The translations under genes and the position numbers were made by a program. This document shows positions 40,948-46,565 of a stretch of 46,565 nt of DNA, one piece after another. Numbering within the stretch: position 1 is the stretch's first letter; each line of letters begins with the position of its first letter. Location of the stretch: positions 1 to 46,565 of the forward strand of contig JALFLB010000015.1 of NCBI GenBank assembly GCA_022775045.1. Reading direction: 5' to 3'. Source of the DNA: Agathobacter sp. (GTDB taxonomy: Bacteria > Bacillota > Clostridia > Lachnospirales > Lachnospiraceae). The notes beneath the pieces are model-generated. The model did no database searches, was not told the origin of the DNA, and saw only the letters and a list, made by a program, of their open reading frames with translations.

Positions 40948-43785
40948 TTAAGAGAACAGGTATGGTTTTAAAAATTGCCCCGTATAGGATTGCTGCACAG
41001 CACACACTTCCTCCGGTGTTCCCTTTGCTATAACCGTTCCGCCTCCATCGCCTCCTTCCGGTCCCATATCGATAATATAATCAGCCGTTTTGATTACATC
41101 AAGATTATGTTCAATGACCACAACCGTATTTCCACCATCAGACAATTTCCGCAAAATTTCAACAAGTTTATGAACATCTGCGAAATGCAGCCCGGTAGTC
41201 GGCTCATCCAGCACATAAATGGTTTTGCCGGTTCCCCGCTTACTCAATTCTGTTGCCAGCTTTATTCTCTGCGCCTCGCCTCCTGAAAGTTCCGTGGATG
41301 GCTGACCAAGCTTGATATAAGAAAGACCCACATCATAAAGTGTCTGTATCTTACGGTGAATCGTTGGAACATTTTTAAAAAAGTCCAAAGCCTCCTCAAC
41401 CGTCATATCCAGCACATCATAAATGCTCTTTCCTTTATATTTTACCTCAAGCGTCTCCCGATTATAACGTTTTCCTCCGCATACCTCACAAGGCACATAT
41501 ACATCCGGCAGGAAGTGCATCTCAATCTTGATAATTCCATCTCCATTACATGCTTCGCAACGCCCTCCTTTTACATTAAAACTGAAACGCCCTTTTTTAT
41601 ATCCGCGCGCCTTTGCATCGGATGTTGCTGCAAACAGATCTCGGATCAAATCAAACACCCCCGTATAGGTTGCAGGGTTCGACCGCGGCGTCCTGCCAAT
41701 TGGTGACTGGTCAATATCGATGATCTTATCGAGCTGCTCCACTCCGAGTATATCATCATGTTCTCCAGGAATACATCTTGCACGGTTTAAAGTTCTGGCC
41801 AGATGCTTATACAGAATTTCATTCGTCAGAGAACTCTTTCCCGACCCTGAAACCCCTGTAATGCAGGTCATAATTCCCAATGGAATATCCACATCAATAT
41901 TCTTCAGATTATTCTCTCTTGCGCCTTTAATGGTGAGAAAACCAGTCGGTTTGCGACGCTCTGCCGGAACCGGAATCTTCTTTCGTCCGCTCAGATAATC
42001 TCCTGTGATTGATTTTTTACACTTCATGATTTCTGCTGCCGTTCCCGCCGCCACAACTTCTCCACCGTGCACACCTGCTGCCGGACCAATATCAACGATA
42101 AAATCGGCTGCACGCATCGTATCCTCATCATGTTCTACAACAATCAGCGTGTTGCCAAGTTTTTTTAAATTCATCAAAGCATTCAGCAGCTTATCATTAT
42201 CCCTCTGATGCAGGCCAATACTCGGTTCGTCCAAAATATATGCAACTCCAACCAATCCTGATCCAATCTGGGTTGCCAGACGGATTCTCTGAGCTTCGCC
42301 ACCAGACAAGGATGCCGTCGCGCGTGTCAAGGTTAGATACTCCAGACCGACCTCCTGAAGGAATCCGACACGAGCACGGATTTCCTTCAAAATCTGATTC
42401 CCAATATATTGCTGTTGCTCGGTCAGCTGCATCTGATTTAAAAATACCACAAGTTCCTTCACCGACATGGATGTAATCTCATAGATATTTTTATCGCATA
42501 CGGTTACAGCCAGTGAACTTTTCTTCAACCGCTGCCCATGACACTCTGCACATGGTGTTATCCGCATGAACTGCTCGTACTCCTGCTTCATTGTATCAGA
42601 ACCGGTCTCACGATAACGCCGCTCCACATTTTTTATCAGGCCTTCCCAGTTCAGATCATAAACACCTTCCCCTCGCTGACCTTTATAGCGCACCTTCAGG
42701 ACCCGACCGTCTCCTCCATGAATCAACATATGCCGAATATCTGCAGACAACTCCTGATAAGGCGTATCTAATGAAAAACCATACCCTTCTGCCAAAGCTC
42801 GAAGTGTAGCGTAGGTATAGCTGGAAGGATCAGTACAGGACTGCCATCCCATCACCTGAATTGCCCCTTCTGCAATAGACAGACTTTTGTCTGGAATCAT
42901 CAGATTCTCATCAAATTCCATCTTATATCCTAATCCGTAACACACCGGGCAGGCTCCAAACGGATTATTGAATGAGAAACTTCTCGGTTCTACTTCATCA
43001 ATGCTGATATTACAATCCGGACACGCGAAATTCTGGGAAAAATTTATCGATTCTCCATCTATCACATCGACGATTGCATTCCCCTCTGTAAGTTCAAACA
43101 CGTTCTCCAAAGAATCGGTCAGACGCTTCTCAATTCCTTCCTTAATCACAAGACGATCCACAACAATATCAATATTATGTTTGATATTCTTATCCATCGG
43201 AATCTCCTCTGACAATTCATACAGATTACCATCCACAATTACACGAACATATCCGCTCTTCTTCGCCTTTTCAAACAGCTTCTGGTGCTCACCTTTCCGT
43301 CCACGTACAACTGGAGCAAGCACCTGGATTTTCGTCCGTTCCGGAAGCTTCATAACCGTATCCACCATCTGGTCAATTGTCTGTTTCTCGATTGCCCTGC
43401 CGCACTTCGGACAATGCGGAATTCCAATACGAGCATAAAGCAGGCGGAAATAATCATAAATCTCCGTCACCGTACCTACCGTGGATCGCGGATTACGATT
43501 CGTAGACTTCTGATCGATAGAAATCGCTGGTGGGAGTCCTTCAATAGACTCCACATTCGGTTTCTCCATCTGTCCCAAAAATTGTCTGGCATAGGAAGAC
43601 AAAGACTCCATATACCGTCTCTGACCTTCCGCATAAATTGTATCAAAGGCAAGAGACGATTTACCAGACCCTGACAACCCGGTCAATACCACAAACTCAT
43701 CCCTTGGAATATCGATATCAATCGACTTTAAATTATGTTCGCTTGCTCCGCGAATCTTAATGTATTTTCTCTCCTTCTTTGCCAT
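40948..43785 (-). CDS. uvrA: Excinuclease ABC subunit A
   Basis: Damage-recognition ABC ATPase of nucleotide excision repair, 945 residues. Two ATPase halves, each with Walker A (GLSGSGKSS, 36-44; GVSGSGKSS about 640) and signature LSGGEAQRI. Zinc modules CPKCG, CPDC...CPVC and CEAC...CEVC are intact. Ends with a normal C-terminus. It lies 27 bases after uvrB and is very probably co-transcribed with it. Confidence 0.98.
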   Translation of the reverse strand: MAKKERKYIKIRGASEHNLKSIDIDIPRDEFVVLTGLSGSGKSSLAFDTIYAEGQRRYMESLSSYARQFLGQMEKPNVESIEGLPPAISIDQKSTNRNPRSTVGTVTEIYDYFRLLYARIGIPHCPKCGRAIEKQTIDQMVDTVMKLPERTKIQVLAPVVRGRKGEHQKLFEKAKKSGYVRVIVDGNLYELSEEIPMDKNIKHNIDIVVDRLVIKEGIEKRLTDSLENVFELTEGNAIVDVIDGESINFSQNFACPDCNISIDEVEPRSFSFNNPFGACPVCYGLGYKMEFDENLMIPDKSLSIAEGAIQVMGWQSCTDPSSYTYATLRALAEGYGFSLDTPYQELSADIRHMLIHGGDGRVLKVRYKGQRGEGVYDLNWEGLIKNVERRYRETGSDTMKQEYEQFMRITPCAECHGQRLKKSSLAVTVCDKNIYEITSMSVKELVVFLNQMQLTEQQQYIGNQILKEIRARVGFLQEVGLEYLTLTRATASLSGGEAQRIRLATQIGSGLVGVAYILDEPSIGLHQRDNDKLLNALMNLKKLGNTLIVVEHDEDTMRAADFIVDIGPAAGVHGGEVVAAGTAAEIMKCKKSITGDYLSGRKKIPVPAERRKPTGFLTIKGARENNLKNIDVDIPLGIMTCITGVSGSGKSSLTNEILYKHLARTLNRARCIPGEHDDILGVEQLDKIIDIDQSPIGRTPRSNPATYTGVFDLIRDLFAATSDAKARGYKKGRFSFNVKGGRCEACNGDGIIKIEMHFLPDVYVPCEVCGGKRYNRETLEVKYKGKSIYDVLDMTVEEALDFFKNVPTIHRKIQTLYDVGLSYIKLGQPSTELSGGEAQRIKLATELSKRGTGKTIYVLDEPTTGLHFADVHKLVEILRKLSDGGNTVVVIEHNLDVIKTADYIIDMGPEGGDGGGTVIAKGTPEEVCAVQQSYTGQFLKPYLFS

Positions 43786-43812
43786 CTATCTCTACCTCTT
43801 ATAAATCCATTC

Positions 43813-45798
43813 CTATGATTCAATTTCTCTCAACATATTCTTAAGTGTAACCATCTTATCACGATATTCTGCCGCCGCCTCAAAATTGAGTTCCGCCGCC
43901 GCCTTTTTCATCTTTTTCTGGATATCTGCAATCAGTTTCTCGAGTTCTTTTCTGCTCATAGACTCCGGATCTTTAGTAAACTCCATCTCCTCCACTGCAA
44001 CCTTCTTGGAAATAGTAATCAGATCGCGAACAGATTTCTGAATTGTTGTCGGTGTAATACCGTGTTCTTCATTGTACGCCTGCTGTAGTTTGCGCCTGCG
44101 CTGCGTCTCATCGATTGCAACCCTCATAGAATCCGTAATCTTGTCTGCATACATAATCACATGGCCCTCACTGTTACGTGCAGCGCGCCCGATTGTCTGA
44201 ATCAGAGAAGTCTCCGAACGAAGAAATCCTTCTTTGTCCGCATCCAGAATAGCCACAAGAGTAATCTCCGGGATATCCAGTCCCTCTCGCAACAGATTGA
44301 TTCCCACCAGCACATCAAAAACATCCAGTCTCAAGTCCCTGATAATCTCCGCACGCTCAAGAGTATCAATATCCGAATGCAGATACTTAACCCGAATCCC
44401 CACTTCACTCATATACTGTGTCAGATCTTCCGCCATACGCTTGGTTAAGGTTGTAATCAACACCTTATGATGATTCGCAGTCTCCCTGTTCACCTCCCCA
44501 ATCAGATCATCAATCTGCCCTTCAACCGGACGAACCGATATTTCCGGATCAAGAAGTCCGGTGGGGCGGATAATCTGTTCTACCCGCAGCAGCTCATGCT
44601 CCTGCTCATAGACATTCGGTGTTGCTGAAACAAAGAGCATCTGATCAATCTTACTCTCAAATTCTTCAAAATTAAGCGGTCGGTTATCCAAAGCTGACGG
44701 AAGACGAAATCCATAATCCACAAGTGTCTGCTTACGGGATCGGTCTCCTGCATACATCCCGCGAACCTGTGGAATTGTAATATGTGATTCATCCACAATG
44801 ATCAAAAAGTCATCCGGAAAGAAATCCATCAACGTCAGCGGCGGAGCTCCTTCCGGCATAAAATTCAGATGTCTCGAATAATTCTCTATTCCAGAACAAA
44901 AGCCGGTCTCCCTCATCATCTCAATATCAAAATTTGTGCGTTCCGAAATACGCTGTGCTTCGATCAGCTTGTCCTCTCCTTTAAAATATCGAACCTGCTC
45001 CTCCAATTCTTTTTCAATGTTATTGCAGGCCTCATTAATCTTCTCCTGCGGCACAACGTAGTGAGATGCCGGGAAAATGATCGTATGTTCCAATGTGCAT
45101 TTGATTTCCCCTGTCAGAACATCAATCTCCGTAATACGGTCAATCTCATCTCCAAAAAATTCCACACGGATAGCCGTATCCGAATTGTTAGCCGGAAAAA
45201 TCTCAAGTACATCTCCGTGTACACGAAATGTACCGCGTTTAAAATCCATCTCATTCCTGTTATACTGCATATCAATCAACGCATGTACGACAACATCCCG
45301 ATCCTTTTCCATCCCAGGGCGCAGCGAAAGACTCATCCCCTTCCATTCATCCGGGCTTCCAAGTCCATAAATACAGGACACCGATGCCACAATAATAACA
45401 TCCCTGCGCTCTGTCAATGCTGCAGTTGCCGAAAGACGCAGTTTGTCAATCTCATCATTAACTGCCGAATCTTTCGCAATATAGGTATCCGACTGCGGCA
45501 CATACGCTTCTGGCTGATAGTAATCATAGTAGGACACAAAGTACTCAACTGCATTTTCGGGAAAAAACTCCTTAAATTCTGAGTACAATTGTCCTGCGAG
45601 GGTCTTATTATGACTTATGATAAGAGTAGGCTTATTCAGTGCTGCAATCACATTAGCCATAGTAAACGTCTTGCCCGAACCTGTAACGCCTAGTAAAGTC
45701 TGGAATTGATTGCCTTCCTTAAAGCCTTTTACAAGCTCCTCAATTGCCTGTGGCTGGTCTCCAGTAGGCTGATAGGGAGCATGAAGTTTAAACTCCAT
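43813..45798 (-). CDS. uvrB: Excinuclease ABC subunit B
   Basis: UvrB helicase of nucleotide excision repair, 661 residues. Walker A GVTGSGKT (37-44), the beta-hairpin region [16 protein letters not shown] (Walker B), helicase motif VI IGRAARN, and the C-terminal UVR domain (about 620-655: [26 protein letters not shown]) that contacts UvrC. Weak ribosome binding site AGAAAGAAG. The long 5' region carries a LexA box, a promoter within a hairpin, 9-bp repeats, and possibly a second promoter (TTGGCT-18-TATAGA, 45849-45820). Confidence 0.98.
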   Translation of the reverse strand: MEFKLHAPYQPTGDQPQAIEELVKGFKEGNQFQTLLGVTGSGKTFTMANVIAALNKPTLIISHNKTLAGQLYSEFKEFFPENAVEYFVSYYDYYQPEAYVPQSDTYIAKDSAVNDEIDKLRLSATAALTERRDVIIVASVSCIYGLGSPDEWKGMSLSLRPGMEKDRDVVVHALIDMQYNRNEMDFKRGTFRVHGDVLEIFPANNSDTAIRVEFFGDEIDRITEIDVLTGEIKCTLEHTIIFPASHYVVPQEKINEACNNIEKELEEQVRYFKGEDKLIEAQRISERTNFDIEMMRETGFCSGIENYSRHLNFMPEGAPPLTLMDFFPDDFLIIVDESHITIPQVRGMYAGDRSRKQTLVDYGFRLPSALDNRPLNFEEFESKIDQMLFVSATPNVYEQEHELLRVEQIIRPTGLLDPEISVRPVEGQIDDLIGEVNRETANHHKVLITTLTKRMAEDLTQYMSEVGIRVKYLHSDIDTLERAEIIRDLRLDVFDVLVGINLLREGLDIPEITLVAILDADKEGFLRSETSLIQTIGRAARNSEGHVIMYADKITDSMRVAIDETQRRRKLQQAYNEEHGITPTTIQKSVRDLITISKKVAVEEMEFTKDPESMSRKELEKLIADIQKKMKKAAAELNFEAAAEYRDKMVTLKNMLREIES

Positions 45799-45929
45799 AA
45801 CATCATCTTCTTTCTATTTTCTATAGTAAAATTGACTTCTATAAGCCAACTCATTGTTACTCATGCATACTCAGCAAATTCGGAAATCAACTGAGAATCA
45901 CAATTGGATCACCAAATTCAGATGCCCAA

Positions 45930-45974
45930 ACTATACGGACTATATGGACTATATGAACTATATAGACAATATTT
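45930..45974. repeat. 9-bp tandem repeats upstream of uvrB
   Basis: Four consecutive units ACTATACGG, ACTATATGG, ACTATATGA, ACTATATAG (45930-45965) and a diverged fifth ACAATATTT (45966-45974). The unit length is close to one helical turn. It lies between uvrB and the integrase, within the likely 5' UTR of uvrB. Role unknown; could be integrase arm sites or simple-sequence expansion. Confidence 0.75.
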
Positions 45975-46008
45975 GTATTTTCCTATATAATTATCAGTAG
46001 TCAATGAC

Positions 46009-46086
46009 AAAAAAATAGACAAAATCAAGCATCTTTATAGTACGCACATACACTGAGATTATACTACAAAGCTTTGATTTTGTCTA
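46009..46086 (-). terminator. Long hairpin with T7 run downstream of the integrase
   Basis: Minus strand: TAGACAAAATCAAAGC (46086-46071) pairs with GCTTGATTTTGTCTA (46030-46016) with one bulged base, and the stem continues inward as TTTGTAGTA/TACTATAAA. Seven T follow the second arm (46015-46009). It should terminate transcripts coming from the integrase gene. Confidence 0.75.
46058..46086 (-). promoter_or_regulatory. uvrBA promoter inside the hairpin
   Basis: Minus-strand -35 TAGACA (46086-46081), 17-base spacer, -10 TATAAT (46063-46058). The -35 is the start of the hairpin's first arm, so RNA begun here lacks that arm and should escape termination, running into uvrB after about 250 bases. 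Confidence 0.75.
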
Positions 46087-46094
46087 TCCAGAAG

Positions 46095-46108
46095 CGAACG
46101 TTTGTTCC
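46095..46108 (-). promoter_or_regulatory. LexA (SOS) box
   Basis: CGAAC-GTTT-GTTC matches the Firmicute LexA/DinR box CGAACNNNNGTTCG at 9 of 10 specified positions. It ends 9 bases upstream of the -35 of the promoter that faces uvrB. UvrBA is a classical SOS target in Firmicutes, supporting function; LexA control of the integrase region is also possible. Confidence 0.8.
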
Positions 46109-46128
46109 TTTTCTTTTTAATATTACTC

Positions 46129-46565
46129 CTAAAAGAATTCACTCACATCAATGATAACCATGCTAAAATCTTTGTCCTCCTCTTCGCAATTAGTCTTTGG
46201 TACAACAGAATCAATAAAAGAATCCAGTTTATCCAACTTAATTACTGACAGCTTCGATTTATCTATATAATTGTCAACTGTAACAATCTCTGTCGAATGC
46301 CCTAAGTTCTTTGCAATTGCTTTTGGGCTTATCCCCTGCATAAGAAGAAGAGTCGCACATGTTCCTCTTAAATCATGCCATCTCACATCAGGTAAATCCA
46401 GTTCTTTAAGCAGTTGTTTGAAATGCTCATAATGATAATTTTTGCTTCTTGGTCTGCCATAAGAACTGCAACAAACGTACCCCAAATCTTGGAATGCAGT
46501 TTTTCTCCTGCTCTTACAAGCTTGATAGTACTTTCGTTGTTTGAGAATTGCTTCATATACAATAT
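46129..46565 (-). CDS. Tyrosine recombinase/integrase, C-terminal part (runs off the window)
   Basis: The open frame continues to the right edge, so only the last 144 or so residues are seen. The catalytic domain is intact: HDLRGTCATLLL gives the His-x-x-Arg, ISPKAIAKNLGHSTEIVT includes the LGHS box, and VDNYI holds the Tyr nucleophile. An acidic tail of about 30 residues (NCEEEDKD) follows. This is the type of integrase carried by conjugative elements and prophages; the element itself lies to the right of the window. Its 3' end 331 bases from uvrB implies an attachment site in or near 45799-46128. Confidence 0.9.
   Translation of the reverse strand, partial: IVYEAILKQRKYYQACKSRRKTAFQDLGYVCCSSYGRPRSKNYHYEHFKQLLKELDLPDVRWHDLRGTCATLLLMQGISPKAIAKNLGHSTEIVTVDNYIDKSKLSVIKLDKLDSFIDSVVPKTNCEEEDKDFSMVIIDVSEFF

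Noticed and set aside
44869-45582. Long open frame antisense to uvrB (237 codons)
   Set aside because: Opposite conserved uvrB, low-complexity composition, no ribosome binding site or family.
45930-45974. Tandem repeats as a CRISPR array
   Set aside because: Units are 9 bases with no spacers; no cas genes in the window.

Overview
The window looks like a chromosomal segment of an anaerobic Firmicute of the Lachnospiraceae type (order Lachnospirales/Clostridiales). The evidence is a 16S rRNA 5' end of Lachnospiraceae type at the left edge, a complete thl-hbd-bcd-etfB-etfA butyrate-pathway block, ECF-transporter substrate subunits, strong AGGAGG ribosome binding sites, moderate-to-low GC, and flagellar rod genes beside an MreB/Mbl homologue. 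The family-level call is firm. A Roseburia/Agathobacter-like genus is only an impression from the 16S fragment, the butyrate pathway and the flagellar genes.

Layout. 1-760: 16S 5' end with its promoter, preceded by two tRNA-Ser genes with their own promoter, all on the minus strand. 774-6152: a tight minus-strand operon, ycxB-like, tsaE, tsaB, rimI, rnz, a signal-peptide protein, tsaD, ispD. It joins t6A tRNA modification, tRNA 3' processing and isoprenoid synthesis, and runs toward the tRNA/rRNA genes. 6205-7188: ribU under a complete FMN riboswitch with promoter and terminator. 7468-9753: tex. 9839-14129: mostly plus-strand membrane and small proteins (DUF4190-like, DUF2752, SprA-like HExxH protein, DUF975, uracil permease, DUF1275). 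14141-18984: C69 dipeptidase, MATE and MFS transporters, interleaved with two degraded gene remnants. 19061-21137: SDR and iron alcohol dehydrogenase. 21281-23316: pantothenate-type ECF S subunit and coaBC. 23459-28855: butyrate operon with a near-perfect Rex operator at its promoter. 28993-30210: a degenerate HD-GYP-like protein, divergent from the butyrate operon. 30254-34710: carAB with promoter and a leader hairpin. 34738-37540: GNAT with a predicted C-terminal membrane anchor, and recD2. 37620-40911: mbl followed by a flgF-flgG-rod-binding operon with its own sigma-D-type promoter. 40948-45798: uvrA and uvrB. 45799-46565: a LexA box and promoter inside a long hairpin, 9-bp tandem repeats, and the C-terminal part of a tyrosine recombinase running off the right edge.

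Most of the window is core metabolism and information processing. I see no CRISPR array, and no phage or toxin-antitoxin module. The most informative signals are regulatory: the FMN riboswitch, the Rex operator, the sigma-D promoter, and the LexA box with a promoter embedded in a terminator next to an integrase. Also notable are the catalytically dead-looking HD-GYP protein facing the butyrate operon, and the remnants around the MATE gene. I do not see a convincing wholly new multi-gene system; the uvrB-integrase junction and the pseudo-HD-GYP/butyrate pair are the best candidates for new biology.
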